Shown here in pieces: positions 52,127 through 60,343 of a stretch of 64,000 nt of DNA (within the stretch, counting starts at the first letter, position 1; every line of letters starts with the position of its first letter). This DNA comes from CAVUCE01 sp963739985 (lineage in GTDB: Bacteria; Bacteroidota; Ignavibacteria; Ignavibacteriales; Ignavibacteriaceae), in the NCBI GenBank assembly GCA_963739985.1, contig CAVUCE010000004.1, positions 62,001 through 126,000 on the forward strand, read 5' to 3'. A program made the translations under genes and the position numbers. The notes under the pieces are model-generated. The model did not search any database, was not told the origin of the DNA, and worked only from the letters and a program-made list of their open reading frames with translations.

Positions 52127-52612
52127 TTAATTCATCATACTTTGCAATCTGATAATTTCTTCTTTAGCAGCTTCATAATCAGGTTTTATTTCAAGGGCAT
52201 CCTGATAAAAGTGAATTGCCGTAAACCATTCACCTTTTTTTTCGTAAACTCTTCCGATGTTATAAAGCGGATAATATCTGTGATCGTAATTTTTTGCGTC
52301 TAAGGCTCTCTCCAACCAAAAAAGTGCTTCTTCATATTGCTTTAAAGTTATTAGATAAGACCCAATATCGTTATAGGGATTTCCGAAATCCGGATCTAAT
52401 TCAATAGCATATTTACAATGTTCAATTGCATCTTCAAATCTATTTATGAGACTGTAAGCCCAACCTAAAAAAGTATGTGCTTTAGCAGTTGGATAAATTT
52501 CAATTGATTTCTTATAATCTTCAATAGCAGGCTCAATATGCCCGTCTATTTGAGATCGATAAGCTTTATGAAATAATTCGTATGCTTGTGTTTTTCTTTC
52601 TTTGTCTACCAT
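52127..52612 (-). CDS. TPR-repeat protein
   Basis: A 161-aa protein made of about four tetratricopeptide repeats (for example AHTFLGWAYSLINRFEDAIE; DPDFGNPYNDIGSYLITLKQ; YPLYNIGRVYEKKGEWFTAI), with no signal peptide. TPRs mediate protein-protein contacts, and the partner is unknown. It has a clear promoter whose -10 box sits inside an 18-bp palindrome, which suggests regulated expression. It is a single-gene unit. Confidence 0.88.
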   Translation of the reverse strand: MVDKERKTQAYELFHKAYRSQIDGHIEPAIEDYKKSIEIYPTAKAHTFLGWAYSLINRFEDAIEHCKYAIELDPDFGNPYNDIGSYLITLKQYEEALFWLERALDAKNYDHRYYPLYNIGRVYEKKGEWFTAIHFYQDALEIKPDYEAAKEEIIRLQSMMN

Positions 52613-52637
52613 TGTATTCTTTTCCTTCTTAATAACC

Positions 52638-52674
52638 TTGATAAAATTTTATCAATTTCTTTTCAGAAAGTCAA
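52638..52674 (-). promoter_or_regulatory. TPR gene promoter with palindromic operator-like site
   Basis: Minus-strand TTGACT (52669-52674), 17-nt spacer, TAAAAT (52646-52651), about 35 nt upstream of the ATG. The perfect 18-bp palindrome TTGATAAAATTTTATCAA (52638-52655) covers the -10 box, so a dimeric repressor could block the promoter. No regulator is identified. Confidence 0.6.
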
Positions 52675-52988
52675 CGAAGCAAAATCACCAGTTAATATTC
52701 TGTGCTCAGGAACAGAAGATCACAACACTGAAGTGTTATCCGAAATTTGGCCAGTGAATCACATATAAAAAATTGATTTCTCCTACTTAAGTTATTTTCG
52801 AAAAAAAATTAAAAATATTTATCGCTAATTCCTTTAATATTTTTAGATAAAATACTTATTAAGATTTAATAACTAAGTAAATTATAGTATAATTATAACC
52901 TTTTCCAAGCATAAAATGTTCCTGCATATAAATAATTAAAGTTTTGAATATTTATGCATGTTCTTAAAACTTATAAAGTTACATTGCC

Positions 52989-53017
52989 TTGCAGACGGGA
53001 TTAACTTAATTTAGTAA
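52989..53017 (+). promoter_or_regulatory. Possible promoter of the Rossmann-fold gene
   Basis: TTGCAG (52989-52994), 17-nt spacer, TAGTAA (53012-53017), 36 nt upstream of the ATG at 53053. The -10 box is poor. Confidence 0.35.
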
Positions 53018-53052
53018 CAAATATTTTGCTCATCAAATTACGGGGAATTCTA

Positions 53053-54754
53053 ATGGATATTAAAAACAAAACTGTATTGGTCTTAGGCGGTTTTGGTTTA
53101 GTTGGTAGTGCTGTTGCACGAAAGATTGTTCCACAAAATCCTAAACAGATTATAATCACATCATTATTTTTATCAGAGGCTGAGGAAGCTGTAAAAAAGT
53201 TTGAATCAGAATTTCCGCATAAAGGGAAAAATTACTTTATACCCTGGGGCGGAAATGTTTTTGTGCGTAATGAGTTTAAAGATGAGGATAGATTGGCTCT
53301 TCTTAGTGATCCGGTAAAAAGACAAACTGTTTTATCAGATACATTAGAGGAATTAAGCGATGAAATTTTGGAAACTTCAGCAATTTTTAATCTGTTAAAT
53401 AAATTTAAACCTGATATAATTATTGATTGTATTAACACCGCAACAGGAATTGCTTATCAAGATGTTTATACAACTTACAGAACAATAAAAAAAGCGATAA
53501 ATACAAAAACGGGGTATGATCAATTAGTTGAGGAAACCGAAAAATTACTTTGCACACTCTATATTCCTCAACTGATAAGACACGTACAAATTTTATATAA
53601 TTCAATGGGTAAAGTTGGAACTAATGTTTATATAAAAATTGGAACGAGCGGAACAGGTGGAATGGGTCTAAACATACCTTATACGCATAGCGAAGAAAAA
53701 CCTTCACGAGTTTTATTAAGCAAATCTTCAATTGCAGGAGCCCATACTTTACTTCTGTTCCTTATGGGAAGAACACCAAACGGACCAATCATAAAAGAGA
53801 TAAAACCAACTGCAGCTATAGCCTGGAAGAGAATAGAATTCGGTGAAATAAAAAGAAAGAGGCAAACCGATTGAATTGCTGCAAGTGGATGTTGAAGAAG
53901 CAGTACCTTTAAAAGATAAGTTTGTGATTTGTTCTAACAAACAATACAAGAATACCGGTGAAACCCTAAAATCTGTTTTTATTGATACAGGCGAAAATGG
54001 TATATTCTCTCGCGGCGAGTTTGAAACCATTACGGCACAAAAACAAATGGAATTTGTGACTCCTGAAGAAATTGCTGAGATTGTGATATACGAAATTAAA
54101 GGCGGGAATACAGGTCACGATATAGTTAGTGCTCTTGATCATGCTACTCTGGAACCGACATACCGTGCCGGATATATGCAGCATAGTGCTGTAGAAAAAT
54201 TAGCCGAATTGGAAAAGACATATAATGTAGCAAGCGTTGCTTTCGAGTTATTGGGGCCACCTAGGTTATCAAAATTGCTCTATGAAATTCATATTCTGAA
54301 TAGTTTCTGTAAAACTATGTTTGATATTACGGAAGCCGACCCTAAGCAACTTTCCGATAAAGCTATGGAAGTGATTTCCAATAATAAAAAACTTAGAAGT
54401 GAAGTAATCTCAATCGGAATACCAATCTTGTTATCTGACGGGAAATCTCTTTTGCGCGGGACAAATATAAAAATACCGGCTTTTAGAGGCGAAAACGAAC
54501 TTGAAATAAATACCGAGAATATAGAACGATGGGCAATGGAAGGTTGGGTAGACTTAAGAGTTTCCAACATGGAAAAATGGCAAACCAGAATAAAAGAATT
54601 AATTGAAGAATCAGAAAATTTACCGGCAAATGATACTAGCTCAATGCATGTTAGAACAAGAGCTTATTGGAATAACTATAGAGAAATAAATATTGGTAAA
54701 ATATGCAGCTGGTTATTTATTCATGAGGAACAAGGAAATAGAATGAAGTCTTAA
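53053..54754 (+). pseudogene. Large Rossmann-fold (SDR-like) protein gene with one frameshift
   Basis: A gene of about 567 codons in two frames. The ATG at 53053 (MDIKNKTVLVLGGFGLVGSA) has GGGGA 7 nt upstream and opens an NAD(P)-binding GGFGLVG motif. The first frame ends at 53874 in KRKRQTD; removing one base near 53856-53861 joins KRK to GKPIELLQVDVEEAVPLKDK and the frame continues to 54754. The protein contains IDCINTATGIAYQDVYTTYR and GTSGTGGMGLNIPYTHSEEK in its first half. I do not recognise a specific function. It ends at a strong inverted repeat shared with the hemerythrin gene. Confidence 0.75.
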
Positions 54755-54760
54755 AATGAC

Positions 54761-54816
54761 AAGAGGCTGTTTTAATTTCAAAAGTATTCTAAACAATATT
54801 ATTAAAACAGCCTCTT
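54761..54816. terminator. Bidirectional terminator with a 16-bp stem
   Basis: Perfect 16-bp arms AAGAGGCTGTTTTAAT / ATTAAAACAGCCTCTT around a 24-nt loop, between two convergent stop codons (54754 + and 54836 -). The U-rich 3' arm half may serve as tract for both strands. Confidence 0.75.
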
Positions 54817-54835
54817 AAAGTTATATCGATCAGTA

Positions 54836-55327
54836 TCAGAATTTGTAAATATTATCGTAACCTTCGGCTTTTAATTTTTGTGCAACAAAGCTCAGTTGCT
54901 CACCGCTTAAGTTTTCCTGAATTTTTCTAAACAAAATATATTCTTCTTTTTGAACATGCTCTTCCAATATCTTACTCAACTTATCAAGTTTTTCTGCCAA
55001 ATCATTTTTGTCTTCAAGTTGAGTAATTAAATCAGTTATCGCTTTGTGATCTTGAGTTATTTCGTTAAAAACTTCATCAACTTCGCTATTCATACCTAAA
55101 ATTGCAGCTTGTAGAATTTTTTCTTCAATATAAAAATGATTTGATAATTCCTGCTCATAAAACTTCAACACATAATCTGCTTTGCCTTCCGGAGTTGCGG
55201 GCAATCCCGGGAATTCATCAGCATCCTTAGCTATTAATTGAGCTATCATCAGAGCGTGGAAGTGATCATGTGATATTGAAAGTAAATTTTGTTTTTTAGT
55301 CTTAACAAATTCGGCAGCTGTAATCAT
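54836..55327 (-). CDS. Hemerythrin-like domain protein
   Basis: A 163-aa all-helical protein with hemerythrin HHE-type metal ligands: SHDHFHALMIAQ, HFYIEEKILQ, QDHKAITDL and HVQKEEYILFRKI, spaced as in a di-iron four-helix bundle. Such proteins bind O2 or NO or protect against them. It lies downstream of ric, in the same direction, 78 nt apart, in the Rrf2-polyferredoxin-ric group, which supports a role in nitrosative or oxidative stress. Confidence 0.85.
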   Translation of the reverse strand: MITAAEFVKTKKQNLLSISHDHFHALMIAQLIAKDADEFPGLPATPEGKADYVLKFYEQELSNHFYIEEKILQAAILGMNSEVDEVFNEITQDHKAITDLITQLEDKNDLAEKLDKLSKILEEHVQKEEYILFRKIQENLSGEQLSFVAQKLKAEGYDNIYKF

Positions 55328-55405
55328 TGCGCATCAAAGTATTAAAAATTTTATTTGCAATTTCGTATTAAATAGTAAAATATTTTGTGCAATCTAACAC
55401 AGAGA

Positions 55406-56164
55406 TTATACATTTTTGCTCAGTATTTCCTCCATGGCAATTGCTTTGGGAAATAAAATATTATTTTCCAAATGAACATGTTGGTGAAGATCTTCTTCAA
55501 ACTCTCTTAACTCGTTTAAGCAAACTCTATAAGTGTTGCAAGCATCTTCGGGAACTTCATAGTTCTTGCTTAACTTTCTGATATTATACATTCCGTCACC
55601 TGCATTTACGTGTTCTGCTTCCATCATATTAATTGGATTTTTTATTGTTCCGAAATACGGCGCTTCAAATAAATGATTATTGTTTTTAATAATTACCAAT
55701 TTTTTAATGTAAGGGAATAAAATTTCTTCCTCTTTCATTAAATGATGCTTTAATTCTTTTGATACCGCAGAAAATATTTTTGCAATCTCAATAAGTTCCG
55801 GATGATTTTCACCGTGAACTTTTGAAACTTTATTAACATGTGCACTTAATATTGGGATTATACTTCTTACATAATTATGGTGCGTATTCATTATGTAATC
55901 TATAAGAAAGTCTAACTCCCAATCATTACTATTTAAAGTAGATGATGATTTGCTTTCAAGCAATTGTTGAACTTCCTGAAGTAACCTTGTAGAATCTACA
56001 CCTTTCTCTGTACACGCTTCATTTATAGATTTATTGCCGCGGCAGCAAAAATCTAAATTATACTTTTCAAAAATTGCCGCAGTTTTAAAGTTCTTAGTAA
56101 CTATTTGTGACAAAGTTAAGTTTGAAAAATTATTTTCAAACTCTGCAATTTTAATCGAGCTCAT
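55406..56164 (-). CDS. ric: Iron-sulfur cluster repair di-iron protein (RIC/ScdA/YtfE)
   Basis: A 252-aa RIC protein, which helps restore Fe-S clusters damaged by NO or H2O2. The N-terminal ScdA_N domain (LSQIVTKNFKTAAIFEKYNL) has the conserved Cys pair at 40-41 (DFCCRGNKSINEAC). The hemerythrin domain follows with di-iron ligands in NTHHNYVR, HPELIEIAKIF, LKHHLMKEEEILFP, EAEHVNAGDG and HQHVHLENNILFPKAI. It lies in a group with the Rrf2 regulator, polyferredoxin and a second hemerythrin gene. Confidence 0.94.
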   Translation of the reverse strand: MSSIKIAEFENNFSNLTLSQIVTKNFKTAAIFEKYNLDFCCRGNKSINEACTEKGVDSTRLLQEVQQLLESKSSSTLNSNDWELDFLIDYIMNTHHNYVRSIIPILSAHVNKVSKVHGENHPELIEIAKIFSAVSKELKHHLMKEEEILFPYIKKLVIIKNNNHLFEAPYFGTIKNPINMMEAEHVNAGDGMYNIRKLSKNYEVPEDACNTYRVCLNELREFEEDLHQHVHLENNILFPKAIAMEEILSKNV

Positions 56165-56205
56165 TTTGCTGCTCCTATTTTATATTTTGTTTTATAATTT
56201 CTTGT

Positions 56206-57324
56206 TTAATTTGTTTTGGATTTACTGTTATTATTATAAATTCTCTCTGAAGACCCAACTTCTTGATTTAACTTCTTTACAGCCTTTGTTCCTGTTGGAT
56301 GACCGTAAGATCCCATTATCTTATAATGAATTAAATATTCTTGTTTTGTAATTTTATTCTGCCAGTGTCCGGTAATAATTCCCAATCCGGTTACAGCCAT
56401 AAAAATTAGAACTATGGCAACAGCAACCGTTTTTTTAGAAAAGTGTTTATCTTTTTTTGCGAGTAATGGCTGCATATAAAGCGTGTCTTTAACAGGACAA
56501 GCATCTATACAACTTAAGCATGATGAACATTCATCGGAAAGCACAGTTACAACTTTATCTACTTTTATTGATGAAGGACAAGCTTTAGTACACAAGCCGC
56601 AATCGATACAGCTTACAGGATTTCGCTTAATTTTATTTGGACTAAGAAATGAGAATAAACCTAAAAATGCTCCGTAAGGACATAAATATCTACACCAAAA
56701 ATTTCTTATAAATATTGATAGAACAAACAAAGCTCCAATTATTATCAGTGCGGTTTCAGATAAATTGGCGAAGAAATGATACATTTTCAAATCAGCAACC
56801 TGATTATATGGACTATCTAAAAACGCATGCAATGCAGCAGTTGTCATCAAAAAGAAAACAGCATAGAATAAAAATCCGAGAAGCAAATATTTGACGCTTC
56901 TTAAAATATAGTCTAGCCATTTAGGAACTTTAATATTTTTCTTGAAGAGTTTTGCTCCAAAATCTCCTACCAGCTCGGAAATAAATCCAACCGGGCAAAG
57001 CCAACTACAAAATGATTTACCGAAAACTAGTGAGACAAGAAGTATTGCAAAAAATATAAATAACCCTGCGGGATGAGCGGGATGAATTTCTCCGGTTGTA
57101 AGAAACAAATAAAAACTCATCAAAGAACTAATTGGCAAAAAACCATCTACTCCCGGAGGACGATTATAGAATTGTGCACTGCCTCCCGACTGCAGGTAGT
57201 GAACGAATAAATAAAAATCTATTCCAATCCAGATACATAAAAGCGCAAATGCACTTTGAATAATAAAACGATATTTTTGTACCGGCTTTTCATCATTCCT
57301 GATTATTTTTTTCTTAGTTTTCAT
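56206..57324 (-). CDS. Membrane polyferredoxin (NapH/CcoG-like 4Fe-4S protein)
   Basis: A 372-aa inner-membrane protein with about five helices and ferredoxin domains. Membrane-proximal motifs CSWLCPVGF and CRYLCPYGAF are followed by CIDCGLCTKACP and CSSCLSCIDACP, two 4Fe4S sites, then another helix and a ~50-residue polar tail. This layout is seen in NapH, NosR C-domain and CcoG. No nap, nos or cco gene is nearby. It starts 37 nt after the Rrf2 gene and 41 nt precede ric, so a role in electron supply during NO or oxidative stress is likely but unproven. Confidence 0.88.
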   Translation of the reverse strand: MKTKKKIIRNDEKPVQKYRFIIQSAFALLCIWIGIDFYLFVHYLQSGGSAQFYNRPPGVDGFLPISSLMSFYLFLTTGEIHPAHPAGLFIFFAILLVSLVFGKSFCSWLCPVGFISELVGDFGAKLFKKNIKVPKWLDYILRSVKYLLLGFLFYAVFFLMTTAALHAFLDSPYNQVADLKMYHFFANLSETALIIIGALFVLSIFIRNFWCRYLCPYGAFLGLFSFLSPNKIKRNPVSCIDCGLCTKACPSSIKVDKVVTVLSDECSSCLSCIDACPVKDTLYMQPLLAKKDKHFSKKTVAVAIVLIFMAVTGLGIITGHWQNKITKQEYLIHYKIMGSYGHPTGTKAVKKLNQEVGSSERIYNNNSKSKTN

Positions 57325-57361
57325 ATTCAGAGTATTTTATCCGATTTTACTATAAAATTTT

Positions 57362-57793
57362 TTATAAAGAAGTTACTTTATTCAAAGTTTTTTCTTTGAA
57401 TTTATCTAATGTTTCATCTGTTAACATTTCGTAAGCTTTACTCCTAAGTTCACCCCACTTACTATGCAATGGACATGGATGATCGGGCGAACATTGTGGA
57501 AATCCGAGAACACAACTATTAAACATTTCAAGTCCGTCAATTGCTGCAACAATGTCAATCAATCTGATGCTTGAGGGATCCTTTGCGAGAGTGAACCCGC
57601 CGGACTTTCCTTTTTTAGAAAAAATAATTCCACTTTCTGTAAGACTTTGTAATATTTTTGAAACAAATTCCTTTGGAATATTTAGCTTCTTAGCAATTTC
57701 TTCGGATGGAATTACTTCCCCGTTCATCTTTGCTGCAAGAAAAAGAACAGCCTGAAGTCCGTACTCACATTTTTTTGAAAATATTACTGTCAT
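57362..57793 (-). CDS. Rrf2 family transcription regulator (NsrR/IscR-like)
   Basis: A 143-aa winged-helix regulator. The DNA-binding part reads FSKKCEYGLQAVLFLAAKMN and SEEIAKKLNIPKEFVSKILQ, with GIIFSKKGKSGGFTLAK as wing. Three cysteines at 94, 101 and 107 (CVLGFPQCSPDHPC) match the positions of the Fe-S ligands in NsrR and IscR. The operator-like repeat at 57799-57820 lies just after its own -10 box, so autorepression is likely. Placed first of the stress module, it probably senses NO or Fe-S status. NsrR versus IscR cannot be decided. Confidence 0.9.
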   Translation of the reverse strand: MTVIFSKKCEYGLQAVLFLAAKMNGEVIPSEEIAKKLNIPKEFVSKILQSLTESGIIFSKKGKSGGFTLAKDPSSIRLIDIVAAIDGLEMFNSCVLGFPQCSPDHPCPLHSKWGELRSKAYEMLTDETLDKFKEKTLNKVTSL

Positions 57794-57798
57794 AATTA

Positions 57799-57820
57799 AA
57801 TCAGATTAAATTGTCTGATT
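57799..57820. promoter_or_regulatory. Operator-like inverted repeat for the Rrf2 regulator
   Basis: AATCAGA-(8 nt)-TCTGATT, perfect 7-bp arms. It begins directly after the -10 box of the Rrf2 promoter and ends 5 nt before the ATG, so a bound dimer should block transcription. Centre spacing is typical of Rrf2-type dyads. Confidence 0.65.
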
Positions 57821-57821
57821 A

Positions 57822-57850
57822 AAATTAGTGAGATTTATATTATTTGTCAA
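57822..57850 (-). promoter_or_regulatory. Promoter of the Rrf2 gene
   Basis: Minus-strand TTGACA (57845-57850), 17-nt spacer, TAATTT (57822-57827), immediately followed by the inverted repeat. Confidence 0.65.
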
Positions 57851-57955
57851 ATTAATTCTATAATATTTTCAGTAAAAAGTGTGAGGATTTTTGAAACTAA
57901 AATCATCCTTTCACATCATATAATAAATATTAAAATAAAAACGGAAAAAGATAAA

Positions 57956-58393
57956 ATGGATAACATACATTATTATTCTACGACAGTTAAATGGGAAGAA
58001 GGCAGATTAGGAGAATTAAGTTCGCCAACTTTACCAGATCTTAAAGTTGCAACTCCACCGGAATTCCCAAAAGGCGTACCTAATATTTGGTCTCCGGAAC
58101 ATTTATTTGTTGCATCGGCAAATATATGTTTGATGACTACATTTCTAGCGATAGCAGAAAACTCAAAACTAGAATTTCTAACTTTTGAATCCGATGGAAA
58201 AGGTAAGTTGGAAAAAGTTGATGGCAAGTTCATGATTTCCGAAATCGAGTTGACACCTAAACTTGTAATTAAAAACGAAAAAGACTTGGAACGTGCAGAG
58301 AGAATTTTAGAAAAATCTGAAAAGGCTTGTTTAATTTCAAATTCTATGAAAACAGAAGTAAAATTAAATCCTCAAATCACAGTTGTAAATTAA
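57956..58393 (+). CDS. OsmC/Ohr family protein
   Basis: A 145-aa OsmC-fold protein, a family that detoxifies organic peroxides through two cysteines. The start MDNIHYYSTTVKWEEGRLGE at the ATG at 57956 is preferred over a GTG at 57881. Conserved parts are WSPEHLFVASANICLMTTFL with the first Cys, and ERILEKSEKACLISNSMKTE with the second. It is divergent from the Rrf2 gene and starts about 160 nt away. A role in stress defence fits the neighbourhood. Confidence 0.9.
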   Translation: MDNIHYYSTTVKWEEGRLGELSSPTLPDLKVATPPEFPKGVPNIWSPEHLFVASANICLMTTFLAIAENSKLEFLTFESDGKGKLEKVDGKFMISEIELTPKLVIKNEKDLERAERILEKSEKACLISNSMKTEVKLNPQITVVN

Positions 58394-58412
58394 TTTAATA
58401 TTGGAGAAAGAA

Positions 58413-58649
58413 ATGCCTGTTTACGAATATCGTTGTTCAGAGTGCAATACAAAATTTGATATTTTTCATAAATCCTCAGAGAATAAGGAAGAAGTCATTT
58501 GCCCCAAATGTTCATCAAAAGAAAGCAAAAAAGTATTTTCATCGTTCAGCAGTTCAATTGATGGTAATACAAATAATTTCGGTGGTTCAAATGATTCTTC
58601 GTCTTTTTCAGGCGGCGGTTGTGCGTCCGGAATGTGTGGTTTGAATTAG
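58413..58649 (+). CDS. FmdB-like zinc ribbon protein
   Basis: A 78-aa protein with the FmdB-type zinc ribbon: MPVYEYRCSECNTKFDIFHK and CPKCSSKESKKVFSSF. The C-terminus is Ser/Gly/Asn-rich and ends GGGCASGMCGLN, also typical. GGAG lies 6 nt upstream of the ATG. It follows the OsmC-like gene by 19 nt, so the two form a small operon. The role of the family is poorly known. Confidence 0.9.
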   Translation: MPVYEYRCSECNTKFDIFHKSSENKEEVICPKCSSKESKKVFSSFSSSIDGNTNNFGGSNDSSSFSGGGCASGMCGLN

Positions 58650-58709
58650 TTGAAATTCTTCCCTTTATTCATTATAATTTAAAAAATTTACGTTTCCATG
58701 AAAGGGAAA

Positions 58710-59350
58710 ATATTTACCGGCTTTGGGTAAGTCCCAAAGCTGGTAAAACAAATTAAGATATACCCCAACGGGGATTTATAATACGTCGCCTCTAATTATG
58801 CCACAATCTCTTTCGCAAATATATATTCACATTGTCTTTTCTACAAAATATAGATATCCTTTCTTAAAAGATGAAAAAGTTAGCAAAGAATTATTTGCAT
58901 ACATTGGCGGCATCTGTAATGCATTAGAATGTCAATTTATAAAAGTCGGCGGTTATGTTGACCACGATCATATTCTTTGTAGGTTATCGCGCAAGGTAAC
59001 CGTTGCAAAATTAGTACGAGAAGTAAAAAGGAATTCATCTAAATGGATTAAAACAAAAGGAAATTATTTTACAAAATTTGCATGGCAGAATGGTTATGGA
59101 GTTTTCTCAATTGGAAAATCTGAAATAAATAGAATGATAAAATATATTGATATTCAAAAGGGACATCATCTTAAGACTACATTCAAAGAAGAATTAATAA
59201 ACTTTTTGAGAAAATATAATCTTGAATATGATGATAGATATTTATTTGATTGAAATGACAAAACCCTTTCAGGGTTTCAACGTAGATTTTGGGATTTATT
59301 CTTAAGGGATGATATCCCTTTCTTAAATATTTTACCGCGTTGCGGTATAG
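58710..59350. mobile_element. REP-type element around a Y1 transposase
   Basis: The transposase gene is bracketed by palindromes: a 15-bp hairpin at 58713-58747 (TTTACCGGCTTTGGG / CCCAAAGCTGGTAAA, one G-T pair) and CCCC-aac-GGGG at 58763-58773 on the left; AAACCCT-ttc-AGGGTTT at 59261-59277, AAGGGAT-gat-ATCCCTT at 59304-59320 and TACCGC-gtt-GCGGTA at 59333-59347 on the right. Most have 3-nt loops. Exact ends are not defined. Confidence 0.6.
58798..59253 (+). CDS. Y1 transposase of the IS200/REP-associated (RAYT) type
   Basis: A 151-aa single-strand DNA transposase. It has MPQSLSQIYIHIVFSTKYRY, the HUH-type pair in VDHDHIL, and the catalytic tyrosine region MIKYIDIQKGHH followed by FKEELINFLRKYNLEYDDRY. 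Length and absence of a TnpB gene point to an IS200-like or REP-associated tyrosine transposase. The reading frame is intact. Palindromes of REP type flank it on both sides. Confidence 0.9.
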   Translation: MPQSLSQIYIHIVFSTKYRYPFLKDEKVSKELFAYIGGICNALECQFIKVGGYVDHDHILCRLSRKVTVAKLVREVKRNSSKWIKTKGNYFTKFAWQNGYGVFSIGKSEINRMIKYIDIQKGHHLKTTFKEELINFLRKYNLEYDDRYLFD

Positions 59351-59380
59351 ATTAGTTTAATGTATTCAGACTTTAATTCT

Positions 59381-60343
59381 TCAAGCAATATCCTTTGTAC
59401 TATACTTTCTCTCTGAGTATAATCTCCCAATTTCCGCGCCAATTATGAACACGATCGAAGAATAATAAATCCAAAATGCAACAACAACTATAATTGCGTA
59501 GGTACCGTAAATTCTTCCGAGAGTTGTAAAATTATGTAAGTAAAATCCGAACCCTTGTTTTGCTCCTTCCCACAGAATAGCAGCCCAAAGCGCGCTGATA
59601 AGAATTGCGCGTTTTCCTAATTTTCTTACCGGGACCGTAAAATATAAAACAGCAAAAACAATCAAAATCACAATAAAGGAAATCAGAGAAAACAAAAAGT
59701 GTTCAAAAAAGCCTAAACTTAAAAAGCTAAGTCCGTCCCACTGAGTTGCGACTTGCCTTAATAAATCAAGCAAAGGAGAAAGAATAGTAGCAGCAAAGAA
59801 TATTAAGATCACCATCAAAACCAAAGCAAAGTCTCGCAGCTTACCAAGAAGAAAATGCACATTAGCCTCAATACCGAATACTTTATTCAAGATTGTGCGC
59901 ATACTGCTGAATAGGCCTGAAGCCGCAAATAAGAGTCCGAATATACCAACCAATCCGGCGATGTTTTTATATTCGATAACTTCATTTATACGCGAGAAAA
60001 TAATCTTTTTAACAAACTCTGCATATTTATAATATGGAATGATAGTATCGATAAAGGCATTTACCTGCATCTGCATACTGCTAGAATTTAAGATGTTTCC
60101 GAGAAAGTAAAACATGATAAGCATGAACGGGATTATACAAACGAAAAGTGAGAATGCTAAACCACCGGCTAACAGAAAAACATGGTGCTCATCCGTACGA
60201 TTTATTAATCCCCCGCCATAATGTTTGGTAAAGTCTTTTACTTTTTTGTATGATGGTTTATAATACAGAGCTAATCTGATTTTCCTAAACCAAGAGTATA
60301 CTTTAAGTCTATGTATAATTTCTAAGAGCTTCTTATTAAGCAT
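59381..60343 (-). CDS. YihY/BrkB family inner-membrane protein
   Basis: A 320-aa membrane protein of the YihY (formerly wrongly called RNase BN) family with about six helices. Conserved segments are DEHHVFLLAGGLAFSLFVCI, IAGLVGIFGLLFAASGLFSS, and ALWAAILWEGAKQGFGFYLH with YGTYAIIVVVAFWIYYSSIV. Its function is unknown. The start overlaps the end of purL by 8 nt, so it is translated from the purL mRNA, though a purine role is not expected. Confidence 0.9.
   Translation of the reverse strand: MLNKKLLEIIHRLKVYSWFRKIRLALYYKPSYKKVKDFTKHYGGGLINRTDEHHVFLLAGGLAFSLFVCIIPFMLIMFYFLGNILNSSSMQMQVNAFIDTIIPYYKYAEFVKKIIFSRINEVIEYKNIAGLVGIFGLLFAASGLFSSMRTILNKVFGIEANVHFLLGKLRDFALVLMVILIFFAATILSPLLDLLRQVATQWDGLSFLSLGFFEHFLFSLISFIVILIVFAVLYFTVPVRKLGKRAILISALWAAILWEGAKQGFGFYLHNFTTLGRIYGTYAIIVVVAFWIYYSSIVFIIGAEIGRLYSERKYSTKDIA

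Larger units (their letters stand above)
52613..53052. other. Divergent intergenic region (440 bp)
   Basis: This region separates the TPR gene (-) from the Rossmann-fold gene (+). It holds the TPR promoter and palindrome (52638-52674) and a possible promoter for the + gene (52989-53017). The central 300 bp are AT-rich and I see no gene in them. Confidence 0.6.

Noticed and set aside
46474..53861. Programmed ribosomal frameshifting at the five +1 sites
   Set aside because: The sites share no slippery sequence, stop codon context or downstream structure that I can see; indels or sequence errors explain them more simply.
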